Below, one piece after another: positions 1 to 12,100 of a stretch of DNA of 64,000 nucleotides. A program made the position numbers and the translations under genes. The DNA comes from Colletes latitarsis (lineage: Eukaryota; Arthropoda; Insecta; Hymenoptera; Colletidae): assembly GCF_051014445.1 (NCBI RefSeq), contig NW_027488366.1, positions 27,174,001-27,238,000 on the forward strand, in the 5' to 3' direction. Position 1 is the first letter of the stretch; each line of letters begins with the position of its first letter. The notes beneath the pieces are model-generated. The model did not search any database. It was not told the origin of the DNA and worked only from the letters and a program-made list of their open reading frames with translations.

Positions 1-910
1 CTAACCTAGACCTAAGATGCGCTATTCTGAAAAATATTGATCGAAACCTGGTTAAATCGACGCTTTCAATGTGGTACCACATTACTATGTGATCCAAACC
101 AGAAAATAACCCAGGATCTGTTCAACGAGTATGTGAAGTGTGCGTAAGTATGAGTCTGATGAGGGCAAATCCCAGACCTATCCCAGACCTAACTTTCGTT
201 ATCCTTTAAAATATTGATCGAAACCAGGTTTAATCGACTGTTTCAGTGTGGTACCACATTACTACGTGATCCAAACCAGAAAAAACCCAGGATCAGTTCA
301 ACAAGTATGTGAAAAAAGCGAAAGTATGAGTCTGATGAGTGAAAATCCCAGGCCTAACCTAGACCTAACATGCGTTATCCTCAAAAATATTGATCGAAAC
401 CTGGTTTAATCGACTGTTTCAGTGTGGCACCACATTACTATGTGATCCAAACCAGAAAATAACCCAGGATCTGTTCAACGAGTATGTGAAGTGTGCGAAA
501 GTATGAGTCTGATGAGTGAAAATCCCAGACCTAACCTAGACCTAACATGCGTTATCCTCTAAAATATTGATGGAAACCAGGTTTATTTGACTGTTTCAGT
601 GTTGTACTTCATTACTACTGGATGCAATCCAGGAAAAGCCCAGGATCTAGCAATCAAGTATGAGAAATATGCGAAAGAATGAGCCTGATGAGAGCAAATC
701 CCAGACCTAACCTAGACCTGACATGAACTATTCTCTAAAATATTGACCGAAACCAGGTTTAATTGACTGTTTCAGTGTGTTCCCACATTACTACGCGATC
801 GAAACCAGAAAAAACCCACGATCCGTTCAACAAGTATGTGAAGAATGCGAAAGTATGTGTCTGATGTGTGAAAATCCCAGGCCTAACCTAGACCTAACAT
901 GCGTTATCCT
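1..910. repeat. Duplicated satellite block, partner 11253-12162
   Basis: About five monomers are nearly identical to 11253-12162 (offset 11252), with only a few visible substitutions (for example near 290, 655 and 790). Similarity drops at about 911, where one copy has CCTCTAAAAT and the other CCTCAAAAAT. It reaches the window start, so the true block may be longer. Confidence 0.85.
70..81. repeat. 12-bp perfect palindrome in a satellite monomer (example)
   Basis: TGTGGTACCACA is its own reverse complement and carries one GGTACC (KpnI) site. It recurs once per monomer in most of the array, at a fixed position between the TTTCAG landmark and TACGTGATCC. Monomers with GTGGTCCCAC or GTGGCATCAC have lost perfect symmetry. 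A second short dyad, AAACC-A-GGTTT, lies about 22 bp upstream in most monomers. One example is annotated for all. Confidence 0.9.
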
Positions 911-1732
911 CTAAAATATTGATCGAAACCAGGTTTAATTGACTGTTTCAGCGTGGTACCGCATTACTACGTGATACAATCCAGAAACAGCCCAGGATCT
1001 AGCCATCAAGTATGAGAAATATGCGAAAGAATGAGCCTGATGAGAGCAAATCCCAGACCTAACCTAGAACTAACATGGATTATTCTCTAAAATATTGATC
1101 GAAACCAGGTTTAATGGACTGCTTCAGTGTGGTACCACATTACTACGTGATCCAAACCAGAAAAAACCCAGCATCTCTTCAACAAGTATGTGAAAAACGC
1201 GAAAGTATGAGCCTGATGAGGGCAAATCCTAGACCTAACCCAGACCTACGATGCGTTATCCTCTAAAATAGTGATCGATACCAGGTTTTATGGACTGTTT
1301 CAGTGTGGTACCACACTACTACGTGATTAAATCCAGGAAAAACCAAGGATCAGTTCAACAAGTATGTGAAAAACGCGAAAGTTTGAGCCTGATGAGGGCG
1401 AATCCTTGACCTATCCCAGACCTAACTTGCGTTGTCCTCTAAAATATTGATGGAAACCAGGTTTAATTGACTGTTTCAGTGTTGTACTTCATTACTACGT
1501 GATGCAATCCAGAAAAAGGCCTGGATCTAGCCATCAAGTATGAGAAATATGCGAAAGAATGAGCCTGATGAGAGCAAATCCCAGACCTAACCTAGACCTA
1601 ACTTGCGTTATCCTCTAAAATATTGATCGAAACCAGGATTAATTGACTGTTTCAGCGTGGTACCACACTACTACGTGATACAATCCAGAAACAGCCCTGG
1701 ATCTAGCCATGAAGTATGAGAAATATGCGAAA

Positions 1733-3475
1733 GTATGAGCCTGATGAGGGCAAATCCTAGACCTGACCCAAACCTAACATGCGTTATCCTCTAAAATATT
1801 GATCGAAACCAGGTTTAATGGACTGCTTCAGTGTGGTACCACTTCACTACGTGATCCAAAGCAGAAAAAACCCTCGATCAGGCCAACATGTATGTTAAAA
1901 CTGCGAAAGTATGAGTCTGATGAGTGAAAATCCCCGGCCTAACATAGACCTAACATGCGTTATCCTCAAAAATATTGATCGAAACCAGGTTTAATTGACC
2001 GTTTCAGTGTGGTACCACATTACTACGTGATCCAAACCAGAAAAAACCCAGGATCAGTTCAACAAGTATGTGAAAAACGCGAAAGTATGGGCCTGATGAG
2101 GGCAAATCCCAGGCCTAACCTAGACCTAACGTGTCCTCTAAAATATTGATGGAAACCATGTTTAATTGACTGTTTCAGTGATGTACTTCATTACTACGTG
2201 ATGCAATCCAGAAAAAGCCCAGGATCTAGCCATGAAGTATGAGAAATATGCGAAAGAATGAGCCAGATGAGAGCAAATCCCAGACCTAATCCAGACCGAA
2301 CATAAATTATTCTCTAAAATATTGATCGAAACCAGGTTAAATTGACTGTTTCAGTGTGGTACCACATTACTACGTGATCCAATCCAGAAATAGCCCAGGA
2401 TCCAGCCATGAAGTATGAGAAATATGCGAAAGTATGAGCCTGATGAGGGCAAATCCTAGACCTAACCCAGACCTAACATGCGTTATCCTCTAAAATATTT
2501 ATCAAGACCAGGTTTAATTGATTGTTTCAGTGTGGTACCACATTACTACGTGATCCACACCAGAAAAAACTCAAGACCCGCTCAACAAGTATGTGAAAAA
2601 CGCGAAAGTATGAGCCTGATGAGGGCAAATCCCAGACCTATCCCAGACAGAACTTGCGTTATCCTCTAAAATATTGATCGAAACCAGGTTGAATTGACTG
2701 TTTTAGTGTGGTACCACATTACTACGTGATCCAAAGCAGAAAAAACCCTGGATTAGGTCAACATGTATGTTAAAACTGCGAAAGTTTGACCCTGATGAGG
2801 CCAAATCCCAGCCCAACCTAGACCTAACATGCGTTATCCTCTAAAATATTGATCGAAACCAGGTTTAGTGGTCTGTTTCAGTGTGGTACCACATTACTAC
2901 GTGATCCAAACCAGAAAAAACCCCGGATCTGTTCAACATGTATGTGAAAACCGCGAAAGTATGAGCCTCATGAGGGCGAATCCCAGACCTATCCCAGACC
3001 TAACTTGCGGTATCCTCTAAAATATTGATCGAAACCAGGTTTAATTGACTGTTTCGGTGTGGTACCACATTACTACGTGATCCAAACCAGTAAAAACCCA
3101 GGATCCGTTCAACAAGTATGTGAAAAACGCGAAAGTATGGGCCTGATGAGGGCGAATCCCAGACCTATCCCAGACCTAACTTGCGTTGTCCTCTAAAATA
3201 TTGATGGAAAACAGGTTTAATTGTCTGTTTCAGTGTTGTACTTCATTACTACGTGATGCAATCCAGAAAAAGCCCAGGATCTAGCCATCAAGTATGAGAA
3301 ATATGCGAAAGAATGAGCCTGATGAGAGCAAATCCCAGACCTAACCTAGACCTAACATGAATTATTCTCTAAAATATTGTTCGAAACCAGGTTTTATGGA
3401 CTGTTTCAGTGTGGTACCACATTACTACGTGATCCAAACAAGAAAAAACCCAGGATCTGTTCAACAAGTATGTGA
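1733..3475. repeat. Duplicated satellite block, partner 8941-10683
   Basis: A ten-monomer block matches 8941-10683 at a constant offset of 7208. It includes idiosyncratic features such as the shortened junction before 2133 and the AAACTCAAGACCCGCTC variant. The stretch just before it (about 1010-1690) matches 7867-8547 at offset 6857. The two copies therefore correspond over about 2.4 kb, with a two-monomer difference between them. Confidence 0.85.
2455..2476 (-). repeat. Telomere-type 11-bp dimer in a satellite monomer (example)
   Basis: On the minus strand this reads TTAGGTCTGGG then TTAGGTCTAGG, two adjacent 11-bp units. The same dimer occurs at the same monomer position in nearly every repeat, with small variants. 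2982-3003 reads TTAGGTCTGGG then ATAGGTCTGGG, and other monomers have TTAGGTCTAGG then TTAGGCCTGGG. The core TTAGG is the ancestral insect telomere pentamer. One example is annotated to stand for the whole array. Confidence 0.85.
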
Positions 3476-3694
3476 AGAATGCGAAAGTATGGGCCTGATG
3501 AGGGCAGATCCCAGACCTATCCCAGACCTAACTTGCGTTGTCCTCTAAAATATTGATGGAAACCAGGTTTAATTACCTGTGTCAGTGTTGTACTTCATTA
3601 CTACGTTATACAATCCAGAAAAAGCCCAGGATCTAGCCATCAAGTATGAGTAATATGCGAAAGAATGAGCCGGATGAGAGCAAATCCCAGACCT

Positions 3695-6125
3695 AACCCA
3701 AACCTAACTTGCATTATCCTCTAAGATATTGATCGAAACCTGGTTTAATTGATTGTTTCAGTGTGGTCCCACATTACTACGTGATCCAAACCAGAAAAAA
3801 CTCAGTATCCGTTCAACAAGTATGTGAAGAATGCGAAAGTGTGAGTCTGATGTGTGAAAATCCCAGGCCTAACCTAGACCTAACATGGTGTAACCTCTAA
3901 AATATTGGTCGTATCCAGGTTTAATTGACTGCTTCAGTGAGGTACCACTTTTCTACGTGATCCAAAGCAGAAAACCCTCGATCAGGTCAACACGCATGTT
4001 AAAACTGCGAAAGTATGAGCCTGATGAGGGCAAATCCCAGACCTATCCCAGACCTAACATGCGTTATCCTCAAAAATATTAATCGAAACCAGGTTTAGTC
4101 GACTGTTTCAGTGTGGTACCACATTACTGCGTGATCCAATCCAGTAAAAACCCAGGATCCGTTCAACAAGTTTGTGAAGAATGCGAAAGTATGAGTCTGA
4201 TGAGTGAAAATCCCAGGCCTAACCTAGACCTAACATGCGTTATCCTCAAAAATATTGATCCAAACCAGGTTTAATCGACTGTTTCAGTGTGGTACCACAT
4301 TACTACGTGATCCAAACCAGAAAAAACCCTCGATCAGGTCAACATGCATGTTAAAACTGCGGAAGCATGAGCCTGATGAGGGCGAACCCCAGACCTATCC
4401 CAGACCTAACTTGCGTTATCCTCTAAAATATTGATCGAAACCAGGTTTAATTGATTGTTTCAGCGTGGTACCACATTACTACGTGATACAATCCAGAAAC
4501 AGACCAGGATCTAGCCATGAAGTATGAGTAATATTCGAATGTATGAGCCTGATGAGGGCAAATCCTAGACCTAACCCAAACCTAACATGCGTTATCCTCT
4601 AAAATATTTATCAGGACCAGGTTTAATTGAATGTTTCAGTGTGGTACCACATTACTACGTGAACCAAACCAGAAAATACCCAGGATCCGTTCAACAAGTA
4701 TGTGAAGAATGCGAAAGTATGAGTCTGATGAGTGAAAATCCCAGGGCTAACCTAGACCTAACATGCGTTATCCTCTAAAATATTTATCCAGACCAGGTTT
4801 CATTGAATGTTTCAGCGTGGTACCACATTACTACGTGATCCAATCCAGAAATAGCCCAGGATCTAGCCATGAAGTATGAGATATATGCGAAAGAATGAGC
4901 CTGATGAGAGCAAATCCCAGACCTGTCCCAGACCTAACATGCGTTATCTTCTAAAATATTGATCGAAACCAGGTTTAATCGACTGTTTCAGTGTGGTACC
5001 ACATTACTACGTGATCCAAACCAGAAAAAACCCAGGATCAGTTCAACAATTATATGGAAAACGCGTTCGTATGAGCCTGATGAGGGCGAATCCCAGACCT
5101 ATCTCAGACCTAACTTGCGTTATCCTCTAAAATATTGATCCAAACCAGGTTTAATTGACAGTTTCAGTGTGGTACCACATTACTACGATATCCAATCCAG
5201 AAATAGCCCAGGATCTAGCCATGAAGTATGAGAAATATACGAAAGCATGAGCCTGACGAGGGCAAATCCTAGAACTGACCCAGACCTAACATGCGTTATC
5301 CTCTAAAATATTTATCATGACCAGGTTTAATTGATTGTTTCACTGTGGTCCCACATTACTACGTGATCCAAACCAGAAAAAACCCAGGATCCGTTCAACA
5401 AGTATGTGAAGAATGCGAAAGTATGAGTCTGATGAGTGAAAATCCCAGGCCTAACCTAGACCTAACATGCGTTATCCTCAAAAATATTGATCGAAACCTG
5501 GTTTAATCGACTGTTTCAGTGTGGTACCACATTACTACGTGACCCAAACCAGAAAAAACTCAGGATCTGTTCAACAAGTATGTGAAAAACGCGAAAGTAT
5601 GAGCCTGATGAGGGCGAATCCCAGACCTATCCCAGACCTAACTTGCGTTATCCTCTAAAATATTGATCGAAACCAGGTTTAATCGACTGTTTCAGTGTGG
5701 TACTACATTGCTACGTGATCCAAACCAGAAAAAACCCAGTATCAGTTCAACAAGTATGTGAAAAACGCGAAAGTATGAGCCTGATGAGGGCGAATCCCAG
5801 ACCTATCCCAGACCTAACTTGCGTTATCCTCTAAAATATTGATCCAAACCAGGTTTAATTGACAGTTTCAGTGTGGTGCCACGTTACTACGAGATCCAAA
5901 CCAGAAATAGCCCAGGGTCTAGCCATGAAGTATGAGAAATATGCGAAAGCATGAGCCTGATGAGGGCAAATCCTAGACCTAACCTAGGCCTAACATGAAT
6001 TATTCTCTAAAATATTGATCGAAACCAGGTTTAATTGATTGGTTCAGCGTGGTCCCACATTACTACGTGATCCAAACCAGAAAAAACCCAGGATCCGTTC
6101 AACAAGTATGTGAAGAATGCGAAAG
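3695..6125. repeat. Duplicated satellite block, partner 12489-14919
   Basis: About 14 monomers match 12489-14919 at offset 8794, close to 50 monomers. Shared private variants include the GGTGTAACCTC junction, the AAATACCCAGG cassette and the GCGTTCGTATGAG variant. The copies part at about 6125/14919, where one continues GCCTGATGAGGG and the other GTCTGATGAGTG. Confidence 0.85.
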
Positions 6126-9100
6126 TATGAGCCTGATGAGGGCGAATCCCAGACCTATCCCAGACCAAACTTGCGTTATCCTCTAAAATATTGATCGAAA
6201 CCAGGTTTAATTGACTGTTTCAGCGTGGTACCGCATTACTACGTGATACAATCCAGAAACAGCCCAGGATCTAGCCATGAAGTATGTGAAAAACACGAAA
6301 GTATGAGCCTGATGAGGGCAAATTCCAGAACTATCCCAGACCAAACTTGCGTTATCCTCTAAAATATTTATCAAGACCAGGTTCAATTGATTGTTTCAGT
6401 GTGGTCCCACATTACTGCGTGATCCAAACCAGAAAAAACCCAGGATCCGTTCAACAAGTATGTGAAGAATGCGAAAGTATGAGTCTGATGAGTGAAAATC
6501 CCCGGCCTAACCTAGACCTAACATGCATTATCCTCAAAAATATTGATCGAAACCTGGTTTAATCGACTGTTTCAGTGTGGTACCACACTACTACGTGACC
6601 CAAACCAGAAAAAACCCAGGATCTGTTCAACAAGTATGTGAAAAACGCGAAAGTATGAGCCTGATGAGGGCAAATCCCAGACCTATCCCAGACCAAACTT
6701 GCGTTATCCTCTAAAATATTGATCGAAACCAGGTTTAATCGACTTCTTCAGTGTGGTACCACATTGCTACGTGATCCAAACCAGAAAAAACCCAGGATCA
6801 GCTCAACAAGTATGTCAAAAACGCGAAAGTATGAGCCTGATGAGGGCGAATCCCAGACCTATCCCAGACCAAACATGCGTTATCCTCTAAAATATTGATC
6901 GAAACCAGGATTAATTGACTGTTTCAGCGTGGTACCACATTACTACGTGATACAATCCAGAAACAGCCCAGGATCTAGCCATGAAGTATGAGAAATATGC
7001 GAAAGTATGACCCTGATGAGGGCAAATCCTAGACCTAACCCAAACCTAACATGCGTTATCCTCTAAAATATTGATCGAAACCAGGTTTAATGGACTGCTT
7101 CAGTGTGGTACCACTTCACTACGTGATCCAAAGCAGAGAGAACCCTCGATCAGGCCAACATGTATGTTAAAACTGCGAAAGTATGAGTCTGATGAGTGAA
7201 AATCCCCGGCCAAACCTAGACCTAACATGCGTTATCCTCAAAAATATTGATCGAAACCAGGTTTAATTGACCGTTTCAGTGTGGTACCACATTACTACGT
7301 GATCCAATCCAGAAATAGCCCAGGATCTAGCCATGAAGTATGAGAAATATGCGAAAGTATGAGCCTGACGAGGTCAAATCCTGGACCTAACCCAGACCTA
7401 ACATACGTTATCCTCTAAAATATTTATCAAGACCTGGTTTAATCGACTGTTTCAGTGTGGTACCACATTACTATGTGTTCCAAACCAGAAAATAACCCAG
7501 GATCTGTTCAACGAGTATGTGAAGTGTGCGAAAGTATGAGTCTGATGAGGGCAAATCCCAGACCTATCCCAGACCTAACTTGCGTTATCCTCTAAAATAT
7601 TGATCGAAACCAGGTTTAATCGAATGTTTCAGTGTGGTACCACATTGCTACGTGATCCAAACCAGAAAAAACCCAGTATCAGTTCAACAAGTATGTGAAA
7701 AATGCGAAAGTATGGCCCTGATGAGGACAAATCCCAAACCTATCCCAGACATAACTTGCGTTGTCCTCTAAAATATTGATGGAAACCAAATTCCATTGAC
7801 TGTTTCAGTGTGGTACTACATTACTACGTGATGCAATCCAGAAAAAGCCCAAGATCTAGCCATCAAGTATGAGAAATATGCGAAAGAATGAGCCTGATGA
7901 GAGCAAATCCCAGACCTAACCTAGAACTAACATGGATTATTCTCTAAAATATTGATCGAAACCAGGTTTAATGGACTGCTTCAGTGTGGTACCACATTAC
8001 TACGTGATCCAAACCAGAAAAAACCCAGCATCTCTTCAACAAGTATGTGAAAAACGCGAAAGTATGAGCCTGATGAGGGCAAATCCTAGACCTAACCCAG
8101 ACCTACGATGCGTTATCCTCTAAAATAGTGATCGATACCAGGTTTTATGGACTGTTTCAGTGTGGTACCACACTACTACGTGATTAAATCCAGAAAAAAC
8201 CAAGGATCAGTTCAACAAGTATGTGAAAAACGCGAAAGTTTGAGCCTGATGAGGGCGAATCCTTGACCTATCCCAGACCTAACTTGCGTTGTCCTCTAAA
8301 ATATTGATGGAAACCAGGTTTAATTGACTGTTTCAGTGTTGTACTTCATTACTACGTGATGCAATCCAGAAAAAGGCCTGGATCTAGCCATCAAGTATGA
8401 GAAATATGCGAAAGAATGAGCCTGATGAGAGCAAATCCCAGACCTAACCTAGACCTAACTTGCGTTATCCTCTAAAATATTGATCGAAACCAGGATTAAT
8501 TGACTGTTTCAGCGTGGTACCACACTACTACGTGATACAATCCAGAAAAAACTCAAGACCCGCTCAACAAGTATGTGAAAAACGCGAAAGTATGAGCCTG
8601 ATGAGGGCAAATCCCAGACCTATCCCAGACAGAACTTGCGTTATCCTCTAAAATATTGATCGAAACCAGGTTGAATTGACTGTTTTAGTGTGGTACCACA
8701 TTACTACGTGATCCAAAGCAGAAAAAACCCTGGATTAGGTCAACATGTATGTTAAAACTGCGAAAGTTTGACCCTGATGAGGCCAAATCCCAGCCCAACC
8801 TAGACCTAACATGCGTTATCCTCTAAAATATTGATCGAAACCAGGTTTAGTGGTCTGTTTCAGTGTGGTACCACATTACTACGTGATCCAAACCAGAAAA
8901 AACCCCGGATCTGTTCAACATGTATGTGAAAACCGCGAAAGTATGAGCCTGATGAGGGCAAATCCTAGACCTGACCCAAACCTAACATGCGTTATCCTCT
9001 AAAATATTGATCGAAACCAGGTTTAATGGACTGCTTCAGTGTGGTACCACTTCACTACGTGATCCAAAGCAGAAAAAACCCTCGATCAGGCCAACATGTA

Positions 9101-12100
9101 TGTTAAAACTGCGAAAGTATGAGTCTGATGAGTGAAAATCCCCGGCCTAACATAGACCTAACATGCGTTATCCTCAAAAATATTGATCGAAACCAGGTTT
9201 AATTGACCGTTTCAGTGTGGTACCACATTACTACGTGATCCAAACCAGAAAAAACCCAGGATCAGTTCAACAAGTATGTGAAAAACGCGAAAGTATGGGC
9301 CTGATGAGGGCAAATCCCAGGCCTAACCTAGACCTAACGTGTCCTCTAAAATATTGATGGAAACCATGTTTAATTGACTGTTTCAGTGATGTACTTCATT
9401 ACTACGTGATGCAATCCAGAAAAAGCCCAGGATCTAGCCATGAAGTATGAGAAATATGCGAAAGAATGAGCCAGATGAGAGCAAATCCCAGACCTAATCC
9501 AGACCGAACATAAATTATTCTCTAAAATATTGATCGAAACCAGGTTAAATTGACTGTTTCAGTGTGGTACCACATTACTACGTGATCCAATCCAGAAATA
9601 GCCCAGGATCCAGCCATGAAGTATGAGAAATATGCGAAAGTATGAGCCTGATGAGGGCAAATCCTAGACCTAACCCAGACCTAACATGCGTTATCCTCTA
9701 AAATATTTATCAAGACCAGGTTTAATTGATTGTTTCAGTGTGGTACCACATTACTACGTGATCCACACCAGAAAAAACTCAAGACCCGCTCAACAAGTAT
9801 GTGAAAAACGCGAAAGTATGAGCCTGATGAGGGCAAATCCCAGACCTATCCCAGACAGAACTTGCGTTATCCTCTAAAATATTGATCGAAACCAGGTTGA
9901 ATTGACTGTTTTAGTGTGGTACCACATTACTACGTGATCCAAAGCAGAAAAAACCCTGGATTAGGTCAACATGTATGTTAAAACTGCGAAAGTTTGACCC
10001 TGATGAGGCCAAATCCCAGCCCAACCTAGACCTAACATGCGTTATCCTCTAAAATATTGATCGAAACCAGGTTTAGTGGTCTGTTTCAGTGTGGTACCAC
10101 ATTACTACGTGATCCAAACCAGAAAAAACCCCGGATCTGTTCAACATGTATGTGAAAACCGCGAAAGTATGAGCCTCATGAGGGCGAATCCCAGACCTAT
10201 CCCAGACCTAACTTGCGGTATCCTCTAAAATATTGATCGAAACCAGGTTTAATTGACTGTTTCGGTGTGGTACCACATTACTACGTGATCCAAACCAGTA
10301 AAAACCCAGGATCCGTTCAACAAGTATGTGAAAAACGCGAAAGTATGGGCCTGATGAGGGCGAATCCCAGACCTATCCCAGACCTAACTTGCGTTGTCCT
10401 CTAAAATATTGATGGAAAACAGGTTTAATTGTCTGTTTCAGTGTTGTACTTCATTACTACGTGATGCAATCCAGAAAAAGCCCAGGATCTAGCCATCAAG
10501 TATGAGAAATATGCGAAAGAATGAGCCTGATGAGAGCAAATCCCAGACCTAACCTAGACCTAACATGAATTATTCTCTAAAATATTGTTCGAAACCAGGT
10601 TTTATGGACTGTTTCAGTGTGGTACCACATTACTACGTGATCCAAACAAGAAAAAACCCAGGATCTGTTCAACAAGTATGTGAAAAATGCGAAAGTATGA
10701 CCCTGATGAGGGCAAATCCCAGACCTATCCCAGACATAACTTGCGTTGTCCTCTAAAATATTGATCGAAACCAGGTTTAATTGACTGTTTCAGTGTGGTA
10801 CCACATTACTACGTGATCCAAACCAGTAAAAACCCAGGATCCGTTCAACAAGTATGTGAAAAACGCGAAAGTATGGGCCTGATGAGGGCAGATCCCAGAC
10901 CTATCCCAGACCTAACTTGCGTTGTCCTCTAAAATATTGATGGAAACCAGGTTTAATTACCTGTGTCAGTGTTGTACTTCATTACTACGTTATACAATCC
11001 AGAAAAAGCCCAGGATCTAGCCATCAAGTATGAGTAATATGCGAAAGAATGAGCCGGATGAGAGCAAATCCCAGACCTAACCTAGACCAAACATGAATTA
11101 TTCCCTAAAATATTGATCGAAACCAGGTTTAATTGACTGTTTCAGTGTGGTCCCTCATTACTACGTGATCAAAACCAGAAAAAACCCAGGATCCGTTCAA
11201 CAAGTATGTGAAGAATGCGAAAGTATGAGTCTGGTGAGTGAAAATCCCAGGCCTAACCTAGACCTAAGATGCGCTATTCTGAAAAATATTGATCGAAACC
11301 TGGTTAAATCGACGCTTTCAATGTGGTACCACATTACTATGTGATCCAAACCAGAAAATAACCCAGGATCTGTTCAACGAGTATGTGAAGTGTGCGTAAG
11401 TATGAGTCTGATGAGGGCAAATCCCAGACCTATCCCAGACCTAACTTTCGTTATCCTTTAAAATATTGATCGAAACCAGGTTTAATCGACTGTTTCAGTG
11501 TGGTACCACATTACTACGTGATCCAAACCACAAAAAACCCAGGATCAGTTCAACAAGTATGTGAAAAAAGCGAAAGTATGAGTCTGATGAGTGAAAATCC
11601 CAGGCCTAACCTAGACCTAACATGCGTTATCCTCAAAAATATTGATCGAAACCTGGTTTAATCGACTGTTTCAGTGTGGCACCACATTACTATGTGATCC
11701 AAACCAGAAAATAACCCAGGATCTGTTCAACGAGTATGTGAAGTGTGCGAAAGTATGAGTCTGATGAGTGAAAATCCCAGACCTAACCTAGACCTAACAT
11801 GCGTTATCCTCTAAAATATTGATGGAAACCAGGTTTATTTGACTGTTTCAGTGTTGTACTTCATTACTACTGGATGCAATCCAGGAAAAGCCCAGGATCT
11901 AGCCATCAAGTATGAGAAATATGCGAAAGAATGAGCCTGATGAGAGCAAATCCCAGACCTAACCTAGACCTGACATGAACTATTCTCTAAAATATTGACC
12001 GAAACCAGGTTTAATTGACTGTTTCAGTGTGTTCCCACATTACTACGCGATCCAAACCAGAAAAAACCCACGATCCGTTCAACAAGTATGTGAAGAATGC

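Noticed and set aside
160..240. Hammerhead-ribozyme-like core motifs: CTGATGAG followed in the next monomer by CGAAAC, in the right order and once per monomer
   Set aside because: Hammerhead ribozymes do occur in some animal satellites, so I tried to fold it. No adequate stem II closes between the two motifs, and stem I does not pair. The CTGATGAG motif also varies freely (CTGACGAG, CTGGTGAG, CCGGATGAG). A covariance-model search would settle it.
2478..2669. Recurring open frames of 60-71 codons across the satellite (for example 2478-2669, 9686-9877, 24118-24309), which look like a repeated small protein
   Set aside because: Each covers just over one monomer and ends at a stop built into the repeat. 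Since 176 is not a multiple of 3, no frame continues through successive monomers. There is no sign of coding constraint distinct from the repeat itself.
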